From: Streptomyces sp. SAI-135
GTDB lineage: Bacteria; Actinomycetota; Actinomycetes; Streptomycetales; Streptomycetaceae
Direction: 5' to 3'
NCBI RefSeq assembly: GCF_029893805.1
Contig: NZ_JARXYP010000002.1
Location: forward strand, 4,278,001 to 4,342,000
Length of the DNA stretch: 64,000 nucleotides
The translations under genes and the position numbers were made by a program. Of this stretch, positions 40,606-49,724 are shown piece after piece. Numbering within the stretch: position 1 is the first letter of the stretch; every line of letters begins with the position of its first letter. The notes beneath the pieces were generated by a model. It had not been told where the DNA came from. It ran no database searches and was given only the letters and a program-made list of their open reading frames with translations.

Positions 40606-42003
40606 TCAGTGCCGGCCGGCGATCCGGTCCGCCCACTGCGCCAGCCGGGACGACTCGGCGCTGTGGCTGCCGTGCTCGCGCCGGTCCGCCGTGCGGTAGG
40701 TGGCGTACATGCCCTGCACGCCGAGCCAGCGCAGCGGTTCCGGCTCCCACTTGCGCACCCGGTGCCCCACCCACGGCAGTTCCGTCAGCCCGGTGCGGCC
40801 GCCCTGGCCGGAGTCCTGCTGGACCAGGTCCCGCAGGGTGCGGGCGGCCAGGTTGGCGGTGGCGACGCCCGAACCGACGTAACCCCCCGCCCAGCCGAGG
40901 CCCGTCGAACGGTCCAGGGTCACCGTCGCGCACCAGTCGCGGGGCACGCCCAGCACCCCCGACCAGGCGTGCTCGACGCGCGTCCCGGCCAGCATCGGGA
41001 AGAAGCCCACCAGGACCTCCCGCAGCGCCTCGACCGTCTGCGCCTGCGTCCGGCCGTCGTTGTCGGTGCGCGATCCGAAGCGGTACGGCACCCCCCGCCC
41101 GCCCAGCGCGATCCGCCCGTCGGCGGTGCGCTGCGCGTACATGTAGGCGTGCGCCATGTCCCCCAGCGTCTGACACCCCTCCCAGCCGATCGCCGCCCAC
41201 TGCTCGTCGGTCAGCGGCTCGGTGGCGATCATCGAGGAGTTCATCGGCAGCCAGGTCCGCTTCTGGCCCTTCAGCGCGGCGGTGAAGCCCTCGGTGCAGC
41301 GCAGCACATAGGGCGCGCGGACGGTGCCGTACGGCGTGACCGCGTGCTTGGGCCGGATCTCCGTCACCGGTGTCTGCTCGTGGACGACCACGCCCAGCGC
41401 CTCCACGGCCGCCGCGAGCCCCTTCACCAGCTTCACCGGGTGCACCCGCGCCCCGTGCGGTGTCCACGAGGACCCGACCGCGTCCGCGACCCGGATCCGC
41501 TCCGCCGTCTCCCGGGCGCCGTACAGCTCACGGTCCTTCTCGCCGTACGACAGCTCGTGCTCGTGGAAGGCCCTCAGACGCGCCAACTGCGCGGGCGTAC
41601 GGGCGACTTCGAGGACACCCCCCTGGTGGAGACCGGCGTCGAAGCCCTCCTCGGCGACCACCCGGACGACCTCGTCGACGGTGTCGTTCATGGCCTTCTG
41701 GAGCCGTACGGCGGCCTCGTGGCCGTGCAGCCTCGCGTACCGGTCGCGGCCCGCGATGCCGTTGTAGAGCCAGCCGCCGTTGCGCCCGGAGGCGCCGTAG
41801 CCGCAGAACTTCTGCTCCAGGACGGTGATCCGCAGGAAGGGCACGGCCTTCTTCAGGTAGTACGCCGTCCATAGCCCGGTGTACCCGCCGCCGACGATCA
41901 CGACGTCCGCCGACGCGTCACCGCCGAGCGGCTCACGCGCCGCGGGGTAGCCGTCGTCCGCGTACCAGAAGGAGATGCCGCCGTTGACGACGCTGCTGCT
42001 CAT
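40606..42003 (-). CDS. FAD-dependent amine/amino-acid oxidase (DAO family)
   Basis: A 465-residue flavoprotein. 'DVVIVGGGYTGLWTAYYLKKA' (about 33-53) binds ADP, followed by 'GYGASGRNGGWLYNGIAG', the PuuB-like signature, and a C-terminal 'WAGGYVGSGVATANLAARTLRDL'. It resembles gamma-glutamylputrescine oxidase and related glycine oxidases. No polyamine genes adjoin. Confidence 0.9.
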   Translation of the reverse strand: MSSSVVNGGISFWYADDGYPAAREPLGGDASADVVIVGGGYTGLWTAYYLKKAVPFLRITVLEQKFCGYGASGRNGGWLYNGIAGRDRYARLHGHEAAVRLQKAMNDTVDEVVRVVAEEGFDAGLHQGGVLEVARTPAQLARLRAFHEHELSYGEKDRELYGARETAERIRVADAVGSSWTPHGARVHPVKLVKGLAAAVEALGVVVHEQTPVTEIRPKHAVTPYGTVRAPYVLRCTEGFTAALKGQKRTWLPMNSSMIATEPLTDEQWAAIGWEGCQTLGDMAHAYMYAQRTADGRIALGGRGVPYRFGSRTDNDGRTQAQTVEALREVLVGFFPMLAGTRVEHAWSGVLGVPRDWCATVTLDRSTGLGWAGGYVGSGVATANLAARTLRDLVQQDSGQGGRTGLTELPWVGHRVRKWEPEPLRWLGVQGMYATYRTADRREHGSHSAESSRLAQWADRIAGRH

Positions 42004-42014
42004 GACCTGGGACG

Positions 42015-42668
42015 TTAACCCGTCGGCAGTTCCGCTGTCTCCTTCGGATTCCGTGCTTTTTCCCGCCCCCGGACCAGTGGCCGGCACCCGAAACCGATCA
42101 GGACCGAGGCGAAGTGCCCGAGGTCGGTGAAGGTCCGTCCGGTCACCAGGGGCACCGCGTACACGACGAGGACCGCGAACCCGTAGACGTACCGCCAGGG
42201 CCGCGGGATCCGGTACACGAGCACGGCGATCACCCCGGCCAGCGCGTAACTCACCCCGATGTCCAGCGTGTTGACCGCGGACGCGGGCGCCATCGCGTGC
42301 CGTATCCCCCACAGCAGCGCCCCTTCGCCGATCAGCGTGGCCAGGACGTGCGCCGCCGCGCACACCGCCAGCCAGCGCGCGGTGCCCAGCCAGCGCTCGG
42401 CCGGCGCGTGGAAGAGGGAGTAGAGGACGACGTACGGCAGCCAGTGCCCGCTGTCGATCCACATCGCGCTGGAGACCAGCACCCGCACCGGATCGCTCGA
42501 CAGCTCACGGATGTTGGTCGAGCGCTGCCGCAGGAACTCCTCCTCGAACTCCGGCGACATGTGGTGCAACGCCACCGTCGTCACGAAAAGGACCGCCAGC
42601 CACACATAGGTGCCGGGGGCGCTGCGGATGTACGCCCACACCCTGTGGAGGCCCCGGTTGATTCGCAT
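42015..42668 (-). CDS. Rhomboid-like membrane protein
   Basis: About 217 residues with roughly six hydrophobic segments (from 'YVWLAVLFVTTVAL' to 'FASVLIGFG'). The rhomboid-type elements 'ERWLGTARWLAVCAAAHVLATLIGEG', a Gly-Val-Ser in 'LDIGVSYALAG' and a His in 'TDLGHFASVLIGF' sit where catalytic Ser and His would be, but the canonical GxSG is GVSY. It may be an inactive or divergent protease. ATG 42668 shares the palindrome CATG with a possible start of the divergent gene. Confidence 0.82.
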   Translation of the reverse strand: MRINRGLHRVWAYIRSAPGTYVWLAVLFVTTVALHHMSPEFEEEFLRQRSTNIRELSSDPVRVLVSSAMWIDSGHWLPYVVLYSLFHAPAERWLGTARWLAVCAAAHVLATLIGEGALLWGIRHAMAPASAVNTLDIGVSYALAGVIAVLVYRIPRPWRYVYGFAVLVVYAVPLVTGRTFTDLGHFASVLIGFGCRPLVRGREKARNPKETAELPTG

Positions 42669-42702
42669 GAGTCGATTCACGCACGCCGGTAGGGTCCAGG
42701 AC

Positions 42703-43602
42703 GTGATCGACATCCCGGAGGAACTGGCGGCGGCACAGGAGCTCTACAACGGCGACCGGGGCCGGGAGTTCATCGCCGGGCTGCCCGCTCTGGCCGAGGA
42801 CTTCCTGGAGCGCTGGCAGCTCAGGCCGGACGGTTCCCCGATGCACGGGGTCACCGCCCTGGTCCTGCCGGTCGTCCGCCGCGGCGACGGCACCCCGGCC
42901 GTCCTCAAGCTCCAGCTCCTCGACGAGGAGAGCGCCGGCGAACCCGTCGCCCTGCGCCGGTGGGACGGCGAGGGGGCGGTCCGCCTGCTCGACCACGACC
43001 CGGTCACCCACACCATGCTCCTGGAGCGGCTCGACTCCGCCCGCATGCTGTCCACCCTGCCCGGCACCCGGGACGCGGTCCTGGTCATCGCCGGTCTGCT
43101 GGCCCGGCTGACCGCGCATCCCGCCCCGCCCGGGATGCGCCGGCTCGGTGACATCGCGCAGGGCATGCTGGAGAGGACCCCGCACGTCCTCGATCACATC
43201 CCGGACCCGGAGATCCGCCGTACCGTCGCCGACTGCGCGGCCGCCGTGCGCGAGGTCGCCGACGAACCCGGCGACCGGCTCCTGCACTGGGACCTGCACG
43301 ACGAGAACGTCCTCGCCGCGGGCCGCGCCCCCTGGCTCGCCATCGACCCCAAACCCCTGGCCGGCGACCCCGGCTTCGACCTCTGGCCCGCCCTCGACAA
43401 CCGCTACGAACCCGACGAGGTCCTCTGGCGCTTCGACGCCATGACCGACGTCCTCGGCCTGGACCGCGCACGCGCGCGTGCCTGGACCCTGGGACGCCTC
43501 CTGCAGAACGCCCTCTGGGACATCGAGGACGGCCGCCCCCTGGAACCCCGACAGCTCGACATCGCCCACCGCCTGCGCACCCACCGGAGCCGACAGCCGT
43601 GA
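42703..43602 (+). CDS. Aminoglycoside/hydroxyurea phosphotransferase family (APH(6)-like)
   Basis: A 299-residue kinase-like protein. The phosphotransfer loop is 'LLHWDLHDENVLAAG' (HxDxxxxN) and the metal segment is 'WLAIDPKPLAGDPGFDLWP', typical of streptomycin-6-phosphotransferase relatives. GTG 42703 is used because ATG 42667 collides with the start of the divergent rhomboid gene. It is coupled to the following GNAT gene by GTGA (43599-43602). Confidence 0.9.
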   Translation: MIDIPEELAAAQELYNGDRGREFIAGLPALAEDFLERWQLRPDGSPMHGVTALVLPVVRRGDGTPAVLKLQLLDEESAGEPVALRRWDGEGAVRLLDHDPVTHTMLLERLDSARMLSTLPGTRDAVLVIAGLLARLTAHPAPPGMRRLGDIAQGMLERTPHVLDHIPDPEIRRTVADCAAAVREVADEPGDRLLHWDLHDENVLAAGRAPWLAIDPKPLAGDPGFDLWPALDNRYEPDEVLWRFDAMTDVLGLDRARARAWTLGRLLQNALWDIEDGRPLEPRQLDIAHRLRTHRSRQP

Positions 43603-44075
43603 TCCGCCCCGCCACCCCCGCCGACATCCCCGCCATCCACACCCTGATCCGCGACCTCGCCGCCTACGAGAAGGCCCTGCCGGAAGCGAAGGCGACCGAG
43701 GAGCAACTGCACGAGGCCCTCTTCGGCCCGCGCCCCGCCGCCTACGCCCACGTGGCGACCGACGCCACCGACGCGGTGGTCGGCTACGCCGTCTGGTTCC
43801 TCAACTTCTCCACCTGGCGGGGTGTGCACGGCATCTACCTGGAGGACCTCTACGTCCGCCCCACCGCCCGCGGCGGCGGCCACGGCAAGGCCCTGCTCAC
43901 CGAACTCGCCCGCATCTGCGTCGAGCGCGGCTACCAGCGCCTCGAATGGTCCGTCCTGAACTGGAACACCCCCGCGATCGACTTCTACGAGTCCCTCGGC
44001 GCCCGCCCACAGGACGAGTGGACGGTCTACCGCCTCACCGACGAAGCCCTCACGAAGGCCTCCGGCACCGCGTGA
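43599..44075 (+). CDS. GNAT-family N-acetyltransferase
   Basis: A 158-residue enzyme from GTG 43599. 'YLEDLYVRPTARGGGHGKALLTELARIC' is motif A with acetyl-CoA binding; 'WNTPAIDFYESLGARPQDEW' is motif B. Sequence features resemble the diamine/spermidine acetyltransferase-like group. It is translationally coupled to the APH-like gene, so a shared small-molecule modification role is possible (inference). Confidence 0.9.
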   Translation: MIRPATPADIPAIHTLIRDLAAYEKALPEAKATEEQLHEALFGPRPAAYAHVATDATDAVVGYAVWFLNFSTWRGVHGIYLEDLYVRPTARGGGHGKALLTELARICVERGYQRLEWSVLNWNTPAIDFYESLGARPQDEWTVYRLTDEALTKASGTA

Positions 44076-44147
44076 CCTCCCCCGCCGCCGTACCGGCTGC
44101 GGTTTTCGATACGACGGCGATATGTGTCCGCTCGTAGCATCGACGGC

Positions 44148-44846
44148 ATGCGTGTGCTGATCGTCGAGGACGAGCTCTACCTGGCGGAAGCCATCCGCGA
44201 CGGTCTCCGCCTGGAAGCGATCGCCTCCGACATCGCGGGCGACGGCGACACCGCCCTGGAACTGCTGAGCGTCAACACCTACGACATCGCCGTCCTGGAC
44301 CGGGACATCCCCGGCCCGTCCGGCGACGAGATCGCCGAACGCATCATCGCCTCCGGCAGCGGCATGCCGATCCTGATGCTCACCGCGGCCGACCGCCTCG
44401 ACGACAAGGCCACCGGGTTCGGGATCGGCGCCGACGACTACCTCACCAAACCCTTCGAACTCCAGGAGCTCGCCCTCCGGCTCCGGGCACTCGACCGCAG
44501 ACGCGCCCACAGCAGACCGCCCGTGCGGGAGATCGCCGGTCTGCGCCTGGACCCGTTCCGCAGGGAGGTCTACCGGGACGGCCGCTACGTCGCCCTGACC
44601 AGGAAGCAGTTCGCCGTGCTCGAAGTCCTCGTCGGCGCCGAAGGCGGTGTCGTCAGCGCCGAAGCCCTCCTGGAACGCGCGTGGGACGAGAACGCCGACC
44701 CCTTCACCAACGCCGTACGCATCACCGTCTCGGCCCTGCGCAAGCGCCTGGGCGAACCCTGGATCATCGCCACCGTGCCGGGAGTCGGCTACCGCATCGA
44801 CACCGAGCCGGGGCCGCCCGGGGACGGGGAAGCGGACCAGGGATGA
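44148..44846 (+). CDS. OmpR-family response regulator lacking an intact partner kinase
   Basis: A 232-residue regulator from ATG 44148 (MRVLIVEDELYLAEAI). The receiver domain (1-118) has a phospho-acceptor Asp in 'AVLDRDIPG' (D51), Thr in 'LMLTAAD' and Lys in 'YLTKPFE'. The C-terminal winged helix (about 125-222) ends 'VPGVGYRI'. In related Streptomyces loci this regulator is followed, with an ATGA overlap, by its histidine kinase. Here only a stub follows before a tRNA gene. Confidence 0.92.
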   Translation: MRVLIVEDELYLAEAIRDGLRLEAIASDIAGDGDTALELLSVNTYDIAVLDRDIPGPSGDEIAERIIASGSGMPILMLTAADRLDDKATGFGIGADDYLTKPFELQELALRLRALDRRRAHSRPPVREIAGLRLDPFRREVYRDGRYVALTRKQFAVLEVLVGAEGGVVSAEALLERAWDENADPFTNAVRITVSALRKRLGEPWIIATVPGVGYRIDTEPGPPGDGEADQG

Positions 44847-44964
44847 GGAAGCGCACCACGGACAGGGCGCCGGGGTGTTCCTCCTGCGCAACGGACAGCT
44901 CGGATACAACGCATCGGGGGCGGTGCAGGCGACTCCACATGACAAAAGCCCAGGCCAGAGGTAA
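44843..44964 (+). pseudogene. Probable remnant of the partner histidine kinase
   Basis: ATG 44843 overlaps the regulator stop (ATGA), exactly where a kinase should start, and encodes MRKRTTDRAPG. The sequence then loses any kinase character. In the +1 frame 'VFLLR' follows, resembling the end of a first transmembrane helix in such kinases, and the frame ends at 44964. No DHp or ATPase domain exists before the tRNA gene. Interpretation as a deleted kinase is inference from recalled homologous loci. Confidence 0.4.
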
Positions 44965-44978
44965 CCCGGCCTGGGCTT
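44942..44978 (-). terminator. Intrinsic terminator of tRNA-Thr
   Basis: AAGCCCAGGCC (44946-44956) and GGCCTGGGCTT (44968-44978) form a perfect 11-bp stem, followed on the minus strand by TTTTG. It lies 6 bp beyond the tRNA 3' end. Confidence 0.85.
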
Positions 44979-44983
44979 CACAG

Positions 44984-45057
44984 AGCCCCCTGTCGGATTC
45001 GAACCGACGACCTACGCATTACAAGTGCGTTGCTCTGGCCATCTGAGCTAAGGAGGC
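44984..45057 (-). tRNA. tRNA-Thr (anticodon TGT)
   Basis: The minus strand folds as a full cloverleaf: acceptor GCCTCCT with AGGGGGC (one G-U), D-stem GCTC/GAGC, anticodon stem ACGCA/TGCGT with loop CTTGTAA (anticodon TGT), and T-arm GTCGG-TTCGAAT-CCGAC. The 74-nt gene lacks an encoded CCA. It is followed by an intrinsic terminator. Confidence 0.96.
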
Positions 45058-45187
45058 GTGCACCGCCACCGCGGGGGTGCGCCCGAGCAGTGTACCCAGG
45101 TCGCCGTGGAGGCCTGTCGAAAATTTCCGCGAAGTTCACAGTCCGACAGGTACTGACATACGCGTGAACGCCAGGTACCGTCCTGAG

Positions 45188-45215
45188 CCAGTCCACCTGC
45201 GTGGACTGGACCACC
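45188..45215. promoter_or_regulatory. Palindrome and DasR-like site upstream of msiK
   Basis: CCAGTCCAC (45188-45196) and GTGGACTGG (45201-45209) are perfect 9-bp arms. Overlapping them, CGTGGACTGGACCACC (45200-45215) matches the dre consensus at 12 of 16 positions and shares GTGGACT-x-GACC with the nagK site. It lies 59 bp before the msiK ATG. DasR or another repressor could bind; this is inference. Confidence 0.55.
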
Positions 45216-45273
45216 ACCTTCCTACAACGGATCGTCCGGCACGTTCCTGCCGGTAGAAGGGGGCCTCTGAGCC

Positions 45274-46410
<1,137 letters not shown>

Positions 46411-46454
46411 GTCCGGACGAGGGAACGAACAGCACAATTCACCCAGGTTGACGA

Positions 46455-46487
46455 GAAGGGCCCCGCAGAGCGTCTGCGGGGCCCTTC
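46455..46487 (+). terminator. msiK terminator
   Basis: GAAGGGCCCCGCAG (46455-46468) and CTGCGGGGCCCTTC (46474-46487) form a perfect 14-bp stem with a 5-nt loop, 45 bp after the msiK stop. Confidence 0.85.
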
Positions 46488-46637
46488 CCGCATCCGGAGG
46501 CCGGCGCCGAATACCCCGGCACACCGGTCATTTCGAGCAGTGTGCGTCAACGCCCTACCCAAAAAACGGCACTGTCTCATCCCCCGAACCGGTGACTAAA
46601 TGTCGCCAAATCATTACCGCACGCTACCCTCACACGC

Positions 46638-47096
46638 GTGAAGCACTCCACTTACCAACAGACGCGACGCGGCCGGGGCCCCGCCCGCCGTATCGGCCGC
46701 TCCCTCGCCCTTGTCCTGCCCGTCGTCCTGGTGCTCTCCGGGACCCTCGCGGTCACCCGAGTCAACTGGTCGGGGGATCCCTCGAGCTCCTCGGTGCTCA
46801 CCGCCTCGGACGCCACGGTCTCGGACAGCAAGCCGCGCAGCGCGCCCCTCGCCCCCCAGGACGCCCTGCGCGAGCAGCTGCTGACCGAGCTCCAGGAGGA
46901 GAACCCGGGCATCGCCCTCACCCACCTCCAGGAGGCCGTGAACGAGCGCCCCTCGCTCGCCGAGCACTGCGTCTCCATCGCGAAGGCCCTGGGCCGCGCC
47001 GCGGTCCGGGTGTACGGGCCCACGCGCGCGCAGTCGTACGCCCGCCCCGTCTGCGACACCTCCTTCGCGACGGGTGTGGCCGCGGCCCACGGCTGA
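46638..47096 (+). CDS. Membrane-anchored or secreted hypothetical protein
   Basis: A 152-residue protein from GTG 46638. An Arg-rich start precedes one hydrophobic helix (LALVLPVVLVLSGTLAV, about 23-39). The outside part has 'LREQLLTELQEENPGIALTHLQEAVNERPSLAEHCVSIAKALGRAAV', a helical conserved block, and two cysteines (about 110 and 140) that may form a disulfide. The family is not recognised. Confidence 0.75.
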   Translation: MKHSTYQQTRRGRGPARRIGRSLALVLPVVLVLSGTLAVTRVNWSGDPSSSSVLTASDATVSDSKPRSAPLAPQDALREQLLTELQEENPGIALTHLQEAVNERPSLAEHCVSIAKALGRAAVRVYGPTRAQSYARPVCDTSFATGVAAAHG

Positions 47097-47155
47097 CCCC
47101 CGCGAGAGGGGAGCCGACCGAGGTCGGGGCAGGGGCGCGCCGTACAGTTTCGGGC

Positions 47156-47887
47156 ATGACCGATCCGAACGCCGCGTCCCGTCCGACCCAGGCCGTGATC
47201 CTGGCCGGCGGCCAGGGCTCCAGGCTGCGCCCCTACACCGACGACCGGCCCAAGCCGATGGTCGAGATCCCCGGCACGGGGACTCCGATCATCGGCCATC
47301 AGCTTGTCTGGCTCGCCGAGGAAGGCGTGACGGACGTGGTGGTCAGCTGCGGGCATCTCGCCGAGGTGCTCCAGGACTGGCTGCGGACGGCCGATCTGCC
47401 GTTGCGGGTCACGACGGTCATCGAGACGGAGCCGCTCGGCCGGGGCGGCGGACTGAAGTACGCGGCGGCGCATCTGCCGCACCCGGACCAGGCGTGGTAC
47501 GCGACGAACGGTGACATCTGGACCCGGTTCTCGCTGCGGGACATGGCGGACTTCCACACCGAGCGGGACGCGATCGCGACGCTCGCGCTGGCGCGGCCGC
47601 GGATTCCGTGGGGGGCGGTGCAGACCGACGGGTTCGGACACATCACGGACTTCATAGAGGCACCCCCGTCGACGTTCGAGATCAACGCCGGTGTCTACGT
47701 CTTCTCGCCCGCGTTCGCCGCGCTGCTGCCGGAGCGGGGGGACCACGAGCGGACCACGTTCCCCACGCTGGCGCGCGAGCTGCGGCTCGCCGGGTTCCCG
47801 ATCCCGCAGGGGGCGTACTGGCGGGCCATCGACACCGCGAAGGACCTGACCGAGGCGGCGAAGGAACTGGCGGCACTCGGTCGGTAG
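47156..47887 (+). CDS. Nucleotidyltransferase (NDP-sugar pyrophosphorylase-like)
   Basis: A 243-residue Rossmann-like enzyme. 'AVILAGGQGSRLRPYTDDRPKPMVEI' is the nucleotide-binding signature (about 13-38); 'LGRGGGLKYAAAH' and 'ATNGDIWTRF' form the sugar and metal sites. It is of GlmU/RmlA type but without an acyltransferase tail, so it probably makes an NDP-sugar. It ends with an excellent terminator. Confidence 0.9.
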   Translation: MTDPNAASRPTQAVILAGGQGSRLRPYTDDRPKPMVEIPGTGTPIIGHQLVWLAEEGVTDVVVSCGHLAEVLQDWLRTADLPLRVTTVIETEPLGRGGGLKYAAAHLPHPDQAWYATNGDIWTRFSLRDMADFHTERDAIATLALARPRIPWGAVQTDGFGHITDFIEAPPSTFEINAGVYVFSPAFAALLPERGDHERTTFPTLARELRLAGFPIPQGAYWRAIDTAKDLTEAAKELAALGR

Positions 47888-47900
47888 CGGCCACGACGAG

Positions 47901-47935
47901 AAGGTCCCGCACCTCGACAGGTGCGGGACCTTTTT
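47901..47935 (+). terminator. Intrinsic terminator
   Basis: AAGGTCCCGCACCT (47901-47914) and AGGTGCGGGACCTT (47919-47932) form a 14-bp stem with a CGAC tetraloop followed by a run of Ts, 14 bp after the nucleotidyltransferase stop. Confidence 0.92.
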
Positions 47936-47992
47936 CGTGGGCCGGTGTCTCTCAGCCGGTGGGGTTGCCCAGTATGTCGCCCACCGGCCCGC

Positions 47993-49606
47993 CTACCCCA
48001 ACAGGCCGCCCACCAGGCCCGGTTCGCCGGAGGAGGAGCCTCCGGTGCCGGAGCCGCCGGTCGAGCCGCCTGAGGTGCTGGTGCCCCCGGTGGGGCCCGA
48101 GGTGGTGCTGGGGGCCTGCTGGACCGGGGAGGACTGCTGGGGCGAGGTTTGGCCCGTGGTGCCCTGGGTCTGGCTGGGCGAGCCGCCGGTGCCCGTGCCG
48201 GTGTCGCGGGTGGCGCCGGGGGCCGCGGAGGGGGCGGCGGACGGGCCGCTGGTGGCGCCCTGGCTGGGCCGGGTGGACGCCGACGGGCTCTTCTTGCGGG
48301 CCTTGGCGGAGTCCTGCGGGAGCGGGGAGCCGGGCAGTTCGTTGCGCGGGGCCTCGCCGGGGCCGGGGACGATGACGCGGTCGGCGTCCCGGACGGCACC
48401 GCCGAGGACGGAGCCGATCAGGAGGGTGAGGCCGGTGACGATGGCCGTGATGAGGGCGCCGCGGCGCAGCACGAAGCGGCGCAGCTCCCAGATGTCGGAG
48501 CGGGGTCCGAGGCGCCGCCAGGCGCTGCCCGCGAGGCGGCCGTCGATGGAGTAGACGGGGGCGCCCGCGATGATCAGCGGGGACCAGGCGGCGAGGTAGA
48601 TGATGTCGGGGGTGTCGTAGGCGGGGACGCTCTTCCAGCTGACGGTGACGAGGAGCGCGGCGGAGAGGCCGGCGCCGACGACCGCGGCGACCCGCTGCCA
48701 GCAGCCCAGGATCGTGAGGACGCCCACGATGACCTGGAAGAAGGCGATGACGAGGCCGGAGCCGACGGGGTGCTGGAGGGCGAACTGGCGCAGTGGTTCG
48801 GCCACTTCCCACGGGTGCAGGGTGTTGAGCCACTTGACCATGGAGCCGCGCTTGCCGCCGTCGAAGTAGACGGGGTCGCACAGCTTGCCCATGCCGGCGT
48901 AGATGGAGATGAAGCCGAGGAAGATGCGGAGCGGGAGGAGGACGACGCCGAGGTTCATCCGGCGGCCGGGGTAGTACGCGTGCCGTGCGGCCTCGTCGCC
49001 CTGTCGCCTGGTGGCGCGGTCGGCGCGGGCCTCGTCGAAGCCGTCGTCGAACTCCTCGCCTTCGTAAGGGGGTTCGTCGTACGCGCTGCCCACGGTGCGC
49101 ATGTGGGGCAGGAGTCGGGTGCCGTCGCCGTCGGGTGTGCGCTGGGCGCCGACGACCGGGGTCTCCATGGTCTGGGCCAACTCGTCGTCGTAGTCGGCCT
49201 GGTAGCCGTGGTCGACGTCGATGCGGGGGATGACCTGGGTGGCTCCGGCGTCGGCGGCGGGCGCTTCGGCGTGGCCGACGCTGCCGCCCCGCACGGCCTG
49301 CAACAGGCGGTGGGCGCCGGTGTCGTCGGGGGCGGACCTGCCGCTCCACACGACGGGCCGACGGCGCCCCGCGGCGCCGACGGCCGGCATCCTGGCGGTG
49401 TCCTCGGCGGCGATCAAGTGCCGTGCGATCCGCGGGGATTGGGCGCGTCTCGTCGACGCGCCCAGCTGCACGCGGAAGCTCGCATGATTGACGATGATCT
49501 GCGCCGGATCGCTCGGCACCTTCACCATGCTCAGCGCGGGAGCGTCGTCGAATCCCGACGGGCCGTCCCCCGTGGGTGTGCGGGGTGTTCTGGTGTCCAC
49601 ACTCAT
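47993..49606 (-). CDS. DoxX-family integral membrane protein with long disordered ends
   Basis: A 537-residue protein. A polar N-terminus of about 215 residues is followed by a DoxX-like four-helix region (about 218-360, 'LLPLRIFLGFISIYAGMGKLCDPVYF', 'VGSGLVIAFFQVIVGVLTILGCWQRVAAVVGAGLSAALLV'), another helix near 390 and a Ser/Thr/Gly/Pro-rich tail of about 120 residues. DoxX proteins are linked to redox and thiol stress complexes. The tail is probably extracellular (inference). It is oriented like the rlmB-cysS genes, with a 118-bp gap. Confidence 0.85.
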   Translation of the reverse strand: MSVDTRTPRTPTGDGPSGFDDAPALSMVKVPSDPAQIIVNHASFRVQLGASTRRAQSPRIARHLIAAEDTARMPAVGAAGRRRPVVWSGRSAPDDTGAHRLLQAVRGGSVGHAEAPAADAGATQVIPRIDVDHGYQADYDDELAQTMETPVVGAQRTPDGDGTRLLPHMRTVGSAYDEPPYEGEEFDDGFDEARADRATRRQGDEAARHAYYPGRRMNLGVVLLPLRIFLGFISIYAGMGKLCDPVYFDGGKRGSMVKWLNTLHPWEVAEPLRQFALQHPVGSGLVIAFFQVIVGVLTILGCWQRVAAVVGAGLSAALLVTVSWKSVPAYDTPDIIYLAAWSPLIIAGAPVYSIDGRLAGSAWRRLGPRSDIWELRRFVLRRGALITAIVTGLTLLIGSVLGGAVRDADRVIVPGPGEAPRNELPGSPLPQDSAKARKKSPSASTRPSQGATSGPSAAPSAAPGATRDTGTGTGGSPSQTQGTTGQTSPQQSSPVQQAPSTTSGPTGGTSTSGGSTGGSGTGGSSSGEPGLVGGLLG

Positions 49607-49724
49607 CTAACCGAGTGACGTGTGGTTAGGACACTGCTTTGACTCGCCGGATCTGTCCGGACCCCGTCAAGCTTGCCCCGTACGCCAGGAATACCCCATG
49701 TGGGGGACCGCGCCGAACAGTCGT

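Noticed and set aside
44681..45046. Small gene running over the response regulator end and the tRNA
   Set aside because: It is mostly the wrong frame of the regulator and the antisense of tRNA-Thr; only the ATG-coupled stub is of interest.
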